Assembly (NCBI RefSeq): GCF_000787575.1
Contig: NW_012236499.1
Coordinates: forward strand, 186,001-250,000
Reading direction: 5' to 3'
DNA length: 64,000 nt
Source of the DNA: Acytostelium subglobosum LB1
Lineage: Eukaryota; Evosea; Eumycetozoa; Acytosteliales; Acytosteliaceae
Below, one piece after another: positions 1-10,523 of this stretch (positions within the stretch are counted from its first letter, which is position 1; every line of letters starts with the position of its first letter). A program made the position numbers and the translations under genes. The notes under the pieces are model-generated. The model was given only the letters and a program-made list of their open reading frames with translations, ran no database searches and had not been told where the DNA came from.

Positions 1-1
1 T

Positions 2-487
2 GAGGCTGGTGGCTGCAAGCAGATCCCCAAGCCATGTGACGATGGTGATGCATGCACTGAGGACTTCTGCCAGGTAACCCTCTTTGGCGCCAAGTGTATG
101 CACAAGCCCAAGGACTGCGGCGACTGCAGTGACAAGTGTATGAGCTCCAGCTGCAAGAACGGAACGTGCTCCAACCAGCCAGTGAACTGTGATGACAACA
201 ACCCCAGCACATGCGACACTTGTGACAAGAACTTTGGTTGCCGCCACCGCAACTGTGACGACAATGACAAGTGCACGATCGACCGCTGCAAGGACAATGG
301 CAAGTGTCTCCACACCCCAGTCAACTGTAACGACAACGACCCCAAGACCTACGACTACTGCTGTCCCTTCACCGGTGTCTGCAAGCACAACATAATCGAC
401 TGCAAGGGCAAGTCATGCTCCAAGCCAGACACTCCAGGTGGTGGTAGTGGCAACGAGAGTGGAAATGATTCTCAGTCCGACGACTAA
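2..487 (+). CDS. CTDC-repeat extracellular matrix protein, 3' part
   Basis: The frame is open from the left edge to a stop at 485-487, so the 5' part lies outside the window. The protein is built of cysteine-rich units of about 24 residues of the type CDDGDACTEDFC and CDDNDKCTIDRC, the dictyostelid CTDC repeat found in the prestalk and stalk matrix proteins EcmA and EcmB. It ends in a Gly/Ser/Asp/Asn-rich tail without cysteine (GGGSGNESGNDSQSDD). Its last units resemble the last units of the complete CTDC gene at 7538-10238 (CTIDRC against CTIDTC, CNDNDPKTYDYC against CDDGNPKTQDSC), so the two are paralogues on the same strand, now separated by unrelated genes. Known role of the family: secreted structural protein of the slime sheath and stalk tube. 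Assignment to one Ecm protein is not possible from the repeats. Confidence 0.85.
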   Translation, partial: EAGGCKQIPKPCDDGDACTEDFCQVTLFGAKCMHKPKDCGDCSDKCMSSSCKNGTCSNQPVNCDDNNPSTCDTCDKNFGCRHRNCDDNDKCTIDRCKDNGKCLHTPVNCNDNDPKTYDYCCPFTGVCKHNIIDCKGKSCSKPDTPGGGSGNESGNDSQSDD

Positions 488-891
488 ACCTCCAACATCC
501 AACTTCCAACATCCAAACTTTTTGGATCAATCAATCAAACTCTCTAAACCAGCCAACCAGGTATATGTTTGGCAGGACAACATCCTTTATCGTACTTTTT
601 AATTTAACTATTTAAACCAAATATTATATTCATTCGCTTCCCTGTTGTTGTTAGTGTACAGTCTTGATGGACTTGGTGATGGATGGCTCCCTCCACATCA
701 TCATAAATTGTCCTTGTGAAAGGGAGAATTATAATCAATTAAAATAATTTATATTGATTTGAAGAATCACTCAATCATTGGACTTCCAACTTCCATTATC
801 CAACAACTCTGTATCAATAAATTAAACTCCCTCTACACCAGTGAACTATTCATTGGCAACTAAATACTATTTAATGATAATATATAAACTC
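488..891. other. Convergent intergenic stretch
   Basis: AT-rich spacer between the 3' ends of the CTDC gene (+) and the ankyrin-family gene (-). It contains possible polyadenylation signals such as AATAAA near 814-819. I see no coding or RNA gene in it. Confidence 0.5.
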
Positions 892-3035
892 CTACTTATA
901 TATAATAGTTTGATTGATCACTTTCTTGAAGAACAGAGGGTTTCCGACTTGGAAGTCCGACGATCTTTTTGATGCATGTTCTTCATCTTCATCAGTATCG
1001 GCAGGCTCATTGGTCCTTTTTCTCTTCTGGGTATTCTCTGTATATTGTTTAATTACCAATTGAGTTGTTGGATTGAGAGCTTGTTTCCTTGGCAATCCCT
1101 TTAGAGATATCTTTACACCAATGTCAATAAGATGTTGTAGCATTAGGGTCCTACCCATAATGATAAGGTCTTTGGAATATAATGGAAGCACCAATGATTT
1201 GATTCTCACAACCACATCTTTGTGGAGGGCATAGAGCAAACTGTTCAACTCTGGAATACTGTTGTCTTCAACAACAATGTCTCTGACCATACTAATGAAT
1301 GTGTTGGACTTTATATACTGGTCTGCCTCTGACTTCATGCCTGTTATGATCAATCCATGTATTCCTCTTATATCATCCCAACAAATAGGGAGGGGAAATA
1401 CTTTGAATAGTACTCTGACCAAATCTTGATTGTAATAACGAATAATCTCCGAGTGATTAATATTATCGTTTTGGTACTCTTTGAGCATGTGTTCATGTAA
1501 GGCTATCCATTGCAATACAGATATTGTAGGTCTCATCATCATTAAGTTTGGCATCAAATCTGTTAAGTATGGGAGTTGATAGTTTTTGGCAATGTGATCC
1601 ATAATGTCAACCCGTCCGATATATGCAGCAATTCTAAAGCTCCAATTAATATTAATCAATTCTCGTTTTAACCTAACGATATAATCAATTTGTCCAATTT
1701 CAAAAACGACCAATGAACTTGGTCTTAATGGCATTGCAGTATCTGTGTCAGACAACATGAGTTCCAGCATCTCATTGCTCCCTCTGAACAAATAAATATT
1801 GCCATTATCAATAAAAGTCCATTTTCTCTCTATGTATCACTTGAGGATCTCTAATTTGTGGTTGCGGATGTTTGTGTTGTTTGCCAAAGTGATAAGATCA
1901 CTCTCCATGAGTGGATAGTAATCTATGTATGGAGCGGAGAGAAGTGTACTTGAGTATTGAAAAAGACAGTGAACTGCTCCAAGTTACCATACTTCACAAT
2001 GCTCTCTCGTTTATAATCTTTATCCAATAGAAAAGGGATAAGACTTGAGTCTCCAGAGGCTATATACTTCTCCACTAAACTAGCTCTACAAAAAATATCA
2101 ATGTGATGGATATGGTAAAAAATGGTAATAAAGTCCAATCTGTCTTGATCACTGAGTAGTGAGTCATCATATCCATCACCGAGTATGTTTGTCGTTGACT
2201 TCTTGGACTTGATCATATCCAATTCCATTTGTTGTAGACGCCATTGTGAAACCAAGTTGTAAACATGTAACATTCTGTCTAGGGTGCTCCAACACTCGTG
2301 TGGGTATTGACCATTGTGGTCAGAGACTAATATATTAAATACGACAAACTTCTCCACCGGCACCAACTCATCAATGAGAGTTTGATCACCAGTTAGATAG
2401 ATGTTGAGAGCTGAATATTGTGCGCATTCTTGAAGGCTCTGGACAAAGTCTACCGGTAGTCTGGAATGATGGAGAATGGAACGAATCATACTGCTGTTTT
2501 TCATTTTGAACAGTTGTGAGGCGATCAATTTGTTATTAAAGTTCGATATAGTTGGTGTACAGTATCCCTCCTCAATTAACCAAGTGATGAGATGGATGTT
2601 TTTTGAGTTGATTATATCAAGATACCAAGTATAGCTTGGTTCTAATTGGATGAGATTCGTATTGAAGACCAAATATTGGAGGATATGAAGATTACCACCT
2701 CTGATTGAACTATGAATTAGTTGAGGGTCTGAAAACTCGGATTGATAACGTTGGAAAACAATGTCGAATGTGTCCCTATCAATGTCACTCTCACAAAGTA
2801 GTCTGAGGGATCCATTATTGATATCAATTCTTAAGTTGAGTTTGATCCTATCTCGTAACAAACCATAGTGTCGATTTTTGATGATTAAGAAAAGGGATGT
2901 CCAATGACAGAATCTAAAGTGACAATTTTCTTTGATATTCTTCCAATATTGGCTTGAATTTCTGGAGAATTGATTTATAAAGTAATTTGAATGAATATGT
3001 TGATGTATATTTCTTATTGATTCCATTATAGACAT
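892..3035 (-). pseudogene. Broken dictyostelid ankyrin-family gene
   Basis: Two long open segments, 1923-3035 (370 codons) and 892-1791 (299 codons), belong to one gene. The translation upstream of the second segment carries on in its frame as YYPLMESDLITLANN and then LEILK, a TGA at 1837-1839, and YIERKWTFIDNGNIYLF. The first segment ends in the other frame with HFSPLHT just before this point, so there is a one-base frame change near 1920-1930 plus one in-frame stop. The product has helical repeats of the divergent dictyostelid ankyrin type (SSIRGGNLHILQYLV, IAAYIGRVDIMDHIA, NSKNIHLITWLIEEG). Such proteins form large lineage-specific families without a known function. The two lesions suggest a recently inactivated copy or sequencing errors. 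An intron is unlikely because the text between the segments translates well. Confidence 0.65.
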
Positions 3036-3465
3036 TCTTAATAACTTGTTAGTTAATACTCTAACGATAAGTCTTTCTCTATGACTTTCATTTTGTTGTT
3101 GATCTTCGATTGTAGAAATAATAATTATTATAGTTATTATTGTATTAAAATTAAGTGGAAGAAAAATAAAGAATATGATGATGAAGGGATGAAAAAGTAC
3201 TAATAATATATATTTTAAATAAAATAAATATTAATTGGAAATTAAATCCAAATCTCTCTCTCTCACACACACTCACTTTCACTTCACTTAACAATCCTAT
3301 TAAATAACTATAAAGATAAATATATATATTATTCATACATGGACAATTTTTCTTCCATCTCAGAGATACCTTGTTCAAAAATGGTATGATCGAACCTAAC
3401 TTTCACAAAACAAACTCCAACTTATTTGTACATCCTCATCATCTCACAATAATCCAGTTTCTAAA
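3036..3465. promoter_or_regulatory. Divergent upstream region
   Basis: 430 bases between the starts of the ankyrin-family gene (-) and the NTPase-like gene (+). AT-rich, with a CT/CA-rich tract at about 3253-3292 (ctctctctctcacacacac). I see no coding region. Confidence 0.4.
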
Positions 3466-4669
3466 TTGTTCCAAGAACAACAAACCTCTTCTTTTAGATT
3501 TATTAGTACTTATGGTGCATCATTTCCTTTGATGGATCGATGTAGTACATTTAAAGAGATATTCAAACATGTACAAATGTATTGGTCCAATACTTTAAAG
3601 AATGAAGTTCAGATTATACAACAACAACATTCATGTATGATAATCACTGGTCCCTTTGGTATAGGAAAGACAAGGATACTCCTTGAGTTTGGAAAACGAA
3701 CTCATGAACACCTCTCAAAAATCAACTTCAACTATGAACAGATGTATCCAGTTGATATCTATACGTCATTTACATATTTCAATCAAATAGAAGAACCAGA
3801 CATCATTCAAGCTTTATCAATTAGAATATTAACAAACTTTTTCAATACACATATTCAATATGAATTGAAAAGAAAAGGAATGCCTGGTCTGGACTTGTCA
3901 ACAGCTTTTACATATTATTCATTATACACTAGTATGTCATAACAAGATCAAACCAGACCAGAAGATAGTTATCTACCTTGGCATTGATCATTCTCATTCA
4001 TTGATCAATCATTATGGTGATCAATCAATCTTACACGAACTGATTTCAAAGATTGGAAACTATCTAGTCAATCAAACGTCTCAATCAAAGATATTCCTTG
4101 TTCCTTTGTTTGCAGGTAGACCATTCCAAGATGCATATCAATCATCTAAATATCCAATTACATCTATTCTACTACCCCTGCTCTCTCCAACATCATATCT
4201 AGACATTATCGATACGTTGCCTCGCATTAAATCATTCATTGATCAATTAGCTGATGATCATCATCAAAAGGCAAAGATGACAAACTCATTGCACCAAGTA
4301 TGTCAATGGCCTCGTCCTTTGGAGATATTCCTCGACTACCTTGACAAAGCGATACAATCTCAAGAGTCTGTGAATACATCAGTCAACATTGATAGAGTTC
4401 TTGACAAGACGAGGGGTGACTTGTACAACAGATATGGATGTATCGATCAGAAGTTGATCGATGCACTGGTCTTGTACATGAATTCAAAGACACCTGTTCC
4501 AAAAGACAAGTGGACTACATCTTCCCCTCTCCAAAGTTCCTCAATGACATTCGAACATCTAGAGAGAAAGGGTTTCGTTGCAAAGAATGAAGATGATGGG
4601 CATCCTAATTCATTCTTGGTGTACACTCCACTTATCTTTGTCTACTGCAAAACAACTACTACTTGGTAA
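3466..4669 (+). pseudogene. P-loop NTPase gene resembling Crinkler-type proteins, broken
   Basis: The left part encodes a Walker A motif GPFGIGKTR after a hydrophobic strand (CMIIT), and the right part holds further strands and helices of the same type of NTPase (IFLVPLFAGRPF) and a C-terminal portion ending near YTPLIFVYC. The motif spacing and the AGRPF and RGFVA-type segments recall the NTPase module of dictyostelid Crinkler-like proteins, but the typical N-terminal Crinkler header is absent. The copy looks broken, with about one break inside the span, so I treat it as a fossil. The family assignment is tentative; a general STAND-like NTPase is the alternative. Confidence 0.5.
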
Positions 4670-4927
4670 TCAATGATCATTGATCTTAGACAACTTACAT
4701 ACAATATTAAGAAGTACTCTTTGTAGTACTATTGTATAATCTACTGATTGGAATGATTCCAAACTCAAACAAGTGATTACCCCTTTTATGGAATTTTTAT
4801 CTAGATTTACAATAAAGGCGCGAAACATTCATCAATCAAACTTTCATTCAAACATTCTTTCACAGATAAAGGGTACAGATACACAGCAGATACAGATATA
4901 TAAATTATTATTTATTACATTTGAGAA

Positions 4928-5188
4928 ATGAACACTGATCATCAGCAAAATGTAGATACCAACAACAATGTTGCAACAACAAAGTTGATGAAGGACTTGA
5001 TGATTGATCCAAACGACTATGAAAGAATTGGAAAGATGAAGGTTGAAGAATACTTGGACTATCAGTTTCAGATACAGGTCAACTCTCTAATGGATCATCT
5101 CGAGCGTAGAATACAAGATGTCAGAGACAATGCTGAGAAGACCAAACAACAGATACGTGCCAATCATCAACAACAACAAGGTCAATGA
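4928..5188 (+). CDS. Small coiled-coil protein, 86 aa
   Basis: Single exon with a clear ATG after an AT-rich leader. Residues 1-20 are Asn/Gln-rich. Residues 20-80 contain a short motif (DLMIDPNDYERIGKM) followed by a long amphipathic helix (LMDHLERRIQDVRDNAEK), and the protein ends in a Gln tract. I do not recognise the family. A subunit of a small coiled-coil complex (BLOC-1 or BORC type) would fit the length and helix but is only a guess. It lies between the broken NTPase gene and the convergent small heat-shock gene. Confidence 0.6.
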   Translation: MNTDHQQNVDTNNNVATTKLMKDLMIDPNDYERIGKMKVEEYLDYQFQIQVNSLMDHLERRIQDVRDNAEKTKQQIRANHQQQQGQ

Positions 5189-5449
5189 ATGAATGAACAG
5201 CAACATAAATCAATCAATAATCAATCAATGTACATGGGAGTCCCACGTAATAGCTATGACTCTCCACCTCCCAACACATAAACATACAGCAACATCAACA
5301 TCAACATCATGCATGATGGCAGGAATAAACAACTGTCAGACAAATGTACATATTATATATATAAGTCAATGAAAGAGAGAGTACTTTATTGGATCGCACC
5401 GAGAACAATACACATATCTACAAAAGAGGAGTCAACTATTGTCTATAGT

Positions 5450-6067
5450 CTACTGGATGTTGACCTTCCATGTCTGAGGCTGGGTCCTCTGGAAGGTGAT
5501 CAACAACACACCATCCTGATGCTTGGCCGTGGCTGACTGTACATCGACATCATCACCAAGTCTAAACTGTCTGGAGAACTTGCCAAATGATATCTCAGAG
5601 TTGATGGTATCTGTCTTTGGTGTAGATGGTGTTGATGGTGTTGTTGAAGATGTCGAGGCACTCTTTGATTGCTCATCAATGCTCTCGTTGTTGTTGTCAT
5701 TCTCACTTGGGATTGATGTGAACTCTCCGAGAACTTCAGACTGAGGCGATGATGGCTGTTGCTGTGACTCTGAGACTGGAACGTGGACTGGAACTTGGAC
5801 TGGATTGACAAAGCGTGACTTCTCACCAGTGATGGTCAAGATGTGCTCCTTGATATCAATGTTGATTTGATCTTTCTTCAGACCAGGGAGCTCTGCATAG
5901 ATTGTAACAGTTGATGGATCTGAATATACATCAATCTTTGGACTCCATGTTGGCTGTTGGCTCTGCTTCTGCTGCTGGCATCTATTATAATTTCCAGCAC
6001 TGGCACACTTCTTCAAGAGCTCATGAGTGAGTGGATAGTAATATGAATATGATGATGGGTATGTCAT
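5450..6067 (-). CDS. Small heat-shock protein (Hsp20, alpha-crystallin domain)
   Basis: 205 residues, single exon. The alpha-crystallin domain starts at about residue 41 (SPKIDVYSDPSTVTIYAELPG) and contains the strand motif LKKDQINIDIKEHILTITGEK. A low-complexity insert of about 70 residues (Ser/Thr/Pro/Gln) splits it before the second half (ISFGKFSRQFRLGDDVD, then the hallmark GVLLITFQ). The insert resembles the D. discoideum HspG family. Role known for the family: ATP-independent holdase that binds unfolding proteins during stress. Upstream lie a TATA-like ATATAAATA (6171-6179 on the minus strand), a perfect palindrome at 6155-6172, and TTC/GAA arrays at 6183-6202 and 6267-6281 that look like heat-shock elements. 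Confidence 0.93.
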   Translation of the reverse strand: MTYPSSYSYYYPLTHELLKKCASAGNYNRCQQQKQSQQPTWSPKIDVYSDPSTVTIYAELPGLKKDQINIDIKEHILTITGEKSRFVNPVQVPVHVPVSESQQQPSSPQSEVLGEFTSIPSENDNNNESIDEQSKSASTSSTTPSTPSTPKTDTINSEISFGKFSRQFRLGDDVDVQSATAKHQDGVLLITFQRTQPQTWKVNIQ

Positions 6068-6154
6068 TGTTATTATTAATTATATGTTTGATTGTTTGAT
6101 TGTTTGGTTAATTGATTGTTAATTGTTTAATTGTTTGAATGAATTGAGATATTG

Positions 6155-6281
6155 ACTCCGACTAGTCGGAGTATTTATATTTGTTTCTTCAACAGAAGAA
6201 ACTCCCTCCTTGATAGATGGAGGAGAAGTGGAAGTCTAAAAAAAAAACCACGAAATCTACGCGAGATTCCAATGAAATTTC
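6155..6281 (-). promoter_or_regulatory. Heat-shock promoter with palindromes
   Basis: Three signals upstream of the small heat-shock gene. An 18-base perfect palindrome ACTCCGACTAGTCGGAGT at 6155-6172 abuts the TATA-like box, on its downstream side. An inverted repeat at 6183-6202 has arms GTTTCTTC and GAAGAAAC with a 4-base loop. TTC-4-GAA-2-TTC lies at 6267-6281. GAA/TTC alternation is the known heat-shock-factor signature; spacing in the first array is not canonical. Confidence 0.55.
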
Positions 6282-7537
6282 AATAAGTTTACAAATTTGA
6301 TCAGATGACTATTCATTCCACGTCTTGATGTTCTTTTCAATACTCATTGACATGTCATCGAGAATACTCAAGATATACTACTAATACATTTGGAACTTGA
6401 TTCCACCAATATTCCAAGTCTCGCCCAATCAAGAACATAGCCTTCGACCTCAACCCTCAGCCCTCAACAACTCTCATTCAATCATAATCAGTCAATCAAT
6501 ATTCAATCATATCCAATCATTTACAGATGTACAATCTTTGAAATGTGAACACACATATAAGTCCAACACCTCATATTGAGGGAATACAACACTGTTTGTT
6601 CAACAGATATAATGCAGCTGGGTTCGCCAAAGACCTCGATCTGAGTGTGTGAAAGAGAGAAACAAGTAGTAATATATGTATTAATTGAGTACAATACATG
6701 TGTTAAAGGTGTTAGGATGTGGATTCATCCATCTTGCCACAACTTACATCATCGTCGATCTAGAAGTTCAACATCTATTGGCCCCACTAATGTGAGGTTA
6801 AAGGCTACTACTCTGAACGAGGACAGGTCATCACATATTTGGACCTGCCTTGGATACATACACACTAACATACATTGATGTCAACAGATATACACACAAA
6901 GTCAGTTAAACTATCCAAACCTTCATTCATCGTCATTTGTTGTTTGTGTGTGTCAACCCGATTGATTGACACACACACTAACACACACATATAATTTGAT
7001 CACATGATCAAGTGAACAGTGTGTGTTGTTTAAATTGAAGCGTCAGATGTAGGAGGTGTAGTGATAAATTTGTATGGGTAGGTATGTGTGAGGGGATGTC
7101 GGCTTGGGATGAGTGACGACAGACAGACAGCCACAAAGTCGTCCCCAACTTGATGAACAGGTAGTTATTGTGTGTGCTTGTTGGTAGGCGCCTCAGCTCA
7201 AGACGAGATTTCCAGGTTGTACATGTAGATGTGAACGACACCCGTTCACCTCCCCAACACCAGCCCCTCCTATCTCTCAATATCCTTTCCTCATTCGGTT
7301 ACCACCTTGGTTTGTTTGGAGTCCCAAATCAATATTTTAATTAAGCCAAGATATATATTTAAGTAGGTTTAAATGATCATTCATTCAATCAACTCAACCC
7401 AATCAATCAATCAATTATTTAAGATCTCCTTTTGATCATTCATTATTAATAACCAAAACATAATTAATTAATTAATATATTATAACACAAACAAATAATT
7501 ATTATATTTAAATATCTGTATTAATATTATTATAACA
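6282..7537. other. Divergent intergenic region
   Basis: About 1.25 kb between the small heat-shock gene (-) and the CTDC gene (+). It holds several non-repetitive islands (about 6600-6870 and 7080-7310) and short AATC-rich tracts. Open frames are short and without recognisable domains. AT-rich from 7320 to 7537, as expected for a dictyostelid promoter. I see no tRNA or other known RNA. Confidence 0.4.
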
Positions 7538-10238
7538 ATGAAGTACCAAACCATATTGGTAATATTTATTATTATTGGATGCTCAATTGAGTTATCCAAA
7601 GGTATGTACCTCATCAATCTTGATCACCCCCACAACAACATCAGGAATCATTCCACTAACAATCAATTAATTAGGACAAGGTAGTGCATGTACATCCAAT
7701 ACTGATTGTGGTCCAGGAAGCAATGCTTGTACAAAGAATGTTTGTTGGAATGGTAGATGTGAGCCACGTGCAATTTCATGTTCCGACAACAATGCTTGTA
7801 CAGCGGATTCCTGTGATCCTAATAGGGGATGTGTCTACACTCCAATCGAATGCAAAGCCCAGAGTGCCTGCTACTTTGCCTCATGTAGCAACACTACCGG
7901 CTGTGTCCAGACCCCCATCTCATGTAACGACGGCAACGCCTGCACCATCGACTCGTGTAGCAACTCCACTGGCTGCGTCAACACCAACGTCAACTGTGAT
8001 GACTACAACGCCTGTACCGTCGACTCTTGCAACCCAACCACTGGATGTAACTACCAGAACATTGTATGTGACGACTACAATGCATGCACCTACGACTACT
8101 GTGACCCACAGGGCGGATGTCGCTTCGTGCCAATCCAATGCACTTCGCAAGATGCCTGCAGCACTGGAACTTGTGACCCAGTCAAGGGATGCTCCACCAC
8201 CAAGATCGATTGTGACGACCATAACATGTGCACACAAGACAGTTGTAGCACCAGCACTGGCTGTGTCCATCAGGCCATCACTTGTAACGACTATGATGCA
8301 TGCACCTATGACAGCTGTGGCAACTCGACTGGCTGCATATTCACCCCAATCTCATGCACCGTCTCTGATGCCTGCCACACCCCCTCTTGCAACCCATCCA
8401 CTGGCTGCACTCAGAATCCAGTAGTGTGCAATGATTACAATGCATGTACTTCCGATGCCTGTGACTCTAATTTGGGATGTATCTACACTCCAATCAGCTG
8501 CACATCCGATGCCTGCCACTACTCATCATGTGACAACTCGACCGGATGCTCTACAACTCCCATCAGCTGTGACGACTTCAACTCCTGCACCGTTGATTCC
8601 TGTGACGCCAATTCTGGATGTGTCCACACTCCAATCAAATGTGCCGGAGAGGACAAGTGTAACTTTGCCACCTGTGACCCATCAACCGGATGCCAGCTCA
8701 CCCCTCTGCGCTGCAATGACAATGACCCATGCACTCAAGATGGCTGTGACCCAGCAATCGGATGCACATTCGTCAACATTCCATGCAACCCATCCGATGC
8801 CTGCCACACTGCATCCTGCAGCAACCGTACTGGATGTGTTCAGACGCCAATCAACTGTGACGACATCAATGCCTGTACAATCGACTCTTGTAGCAACTCC
8901 ACTGGATGCTCACATCAGCCAGTCGACTGCAATGACTACAACGCCTGCACTGATGACTACTGTGACGCCAAGAATGGATGCCAGTTCAGATCCGTCAGCT
9001 GCGATGACCACAATGCCTGCACCATTGACTCGTGTGACAAGATCTACGGATGTGTCTACCAAGCAGTCGCCTGTGATGACTACAATGCCTGCACAATCGA
9101 CTCGTGTGACGCCAATAACGGATGTGTCTACAACAAGGTATCATGTGATGATAACAACCCCTGCACCCTGGACTCTTGTGATGTCAATAGGGGATGTATC
9201 CACACTCCAACATCATGCCCCAACCAAGATGCCTGCCACATTGGTTCGTGCAGCAACAGCTCAACTGGCTGCACTCAAACACCAATCTCTTGTGATGATG
9301 GCAACCCCTGCACCAAGGATAGTTGCAACCCAACTACCGGCTGTGTCCACGACCTTCTCTCATGCCCTCCCAAGGACAAGTGCAGCGTTGGTACATGCAG
9401 CAACTCGTCTAGCACCGGATGTATCCAGACTCCACTGAGCTGTGATGATGGCAACCCCTGCACAGCCGACTCATGTGACTGCGCCACAGGTTGCATCCAC
9501 AAGCCAATTGCCTGTAACGATAACAACTGCTGCACCAACGACAAGTGTGACCCAATCAGCGGATGTGTCTTCACCAACGTTACCTGCACACCAAAGGACA
9601 AGTGTTCTGCCGCCTTCTGTGACCCCAAGATGGGCTGCTCCAACAAGCCAATAAGCTGTGATGATGGCAATGCCTGCACTACCGACTCTTGCGACTGCGC
9701 CACAGGTTGTGTCCACAAGCCAGTAACCTGCAAGCCATGTGATGCCTGTCACGTCGCCACCTGTGACCCAATCAAGGGATGTGTCCAGACCCCAATGTCA
9801 TGTGATGATGGCAACCCTTGCACCGTCGACAGCTGTTCGCTGGGTCTCCTCGGCATTGGCGCCGGCTGTATCCACACTCCAGTCAAGTGCAGCACATGCA
9901 ACACCTGTAACGCCGACAAGTGTCTCGTGCCAACTTGCAACAAATCGACTGGTCTGTGTGGCAACGTCACTCTCAACTGTGACGACGGCAACCCCAACAC
10001 TTGCGACTCTTGTGACAGCAAGATTGGCTGCGTGAACAAGTGCTGTGATGACAACAACAAGTGCACGATCGACACGTGTGGCGCCAATGGCAAGTGTATC
10101 TTCACACCAAAGAACTGTGATGATGGAAATCCCAAGACCCAGGACTCCTGCAACCCATTCACTGGAAAGTGTGTCAACAAGTGCAACTGTGCTGATGACC
10201 TGATCAACATTGACCTTGACATTGGTATCAATCTCTAA
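7538..10238 (+). CDS. Secreted CTDC-repeat extracellular matrix protein, 875 aa
   Basis: Two exons, 7538-7601 and 7675-10238. The intron (GTATGT donor, TTAG acceptor) splits a Gly codon directly after a signal peptide that starts MKYQTILVIFIIIGCS. The rest is about 35 CTDC units of about 24 residues by length (typical unit CDDGNPCTADSCDCATGC), with short units such as CTPKDKCSAAFC between longer ones. The C-terminus leaves the repeat with a short acidic, hydrophobic tail (DDLINIDLDIGINL). Family role: structural protein of the extracellular matrix, disulfide-rich, made in prestalk or stalk cells. It is a paralogue of the partial gene at the left edge. The intron contains GGAATCATTCC at 7644-7654. 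The start is chosen because it gives the only signal peptide and the frame runs on across the splice. Confidence 0.93.
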
Positions 10239-10523
10239 ATTAAGTCTTCTTCTCGATGATATTGTAATAAAATATAGTTATAACTTGTTCCAAACAAGTA
10301 CAAATACACATTCCAAAAATTGTTTTGTATTATTGAAACTGATCAGGTGATTGAATAATGTCAGCTGACTTTGATCACGTGACTGGAATTGGTCAGCTGA
10401 TATTTGATAAAATATTTTGAATTCCAAATCAAGTCCCCTGGATTAATTCCAAGCCCTCCCCACCCACCCATACTATTAATTAAGAGATAGAGATAAATTA
10501 TACAAATAGTGATTGGCTTTTAC
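10239..10523. promoter_or_regulatory. Convergent spacer with a palindrome triplet
   Basis: 285 bases between the ends of the CTDC gene and the membrane protein gene. It holds TCAGCTGA at 10361-10368, TCACGTGA at 10375-10382 and TCAGCTGA at 10393-10400: two identical palindromes on either side of a third, all of the E-box type CANNTG. Confidence 0.4.

Noticed and set aside
6608-6640. GGGTTCGCC with nearby GACCTCGATC as a possible tRNA end
   Set aside because: No cloverleaf or A box found upstream.
7684-10035. Long Thr-rich open frames in the other frames of the CTDC gene
   Set aside because: They are shadows of the repeated cysteine codons; the CTDC frame has a signal peptide and conserved repeat.
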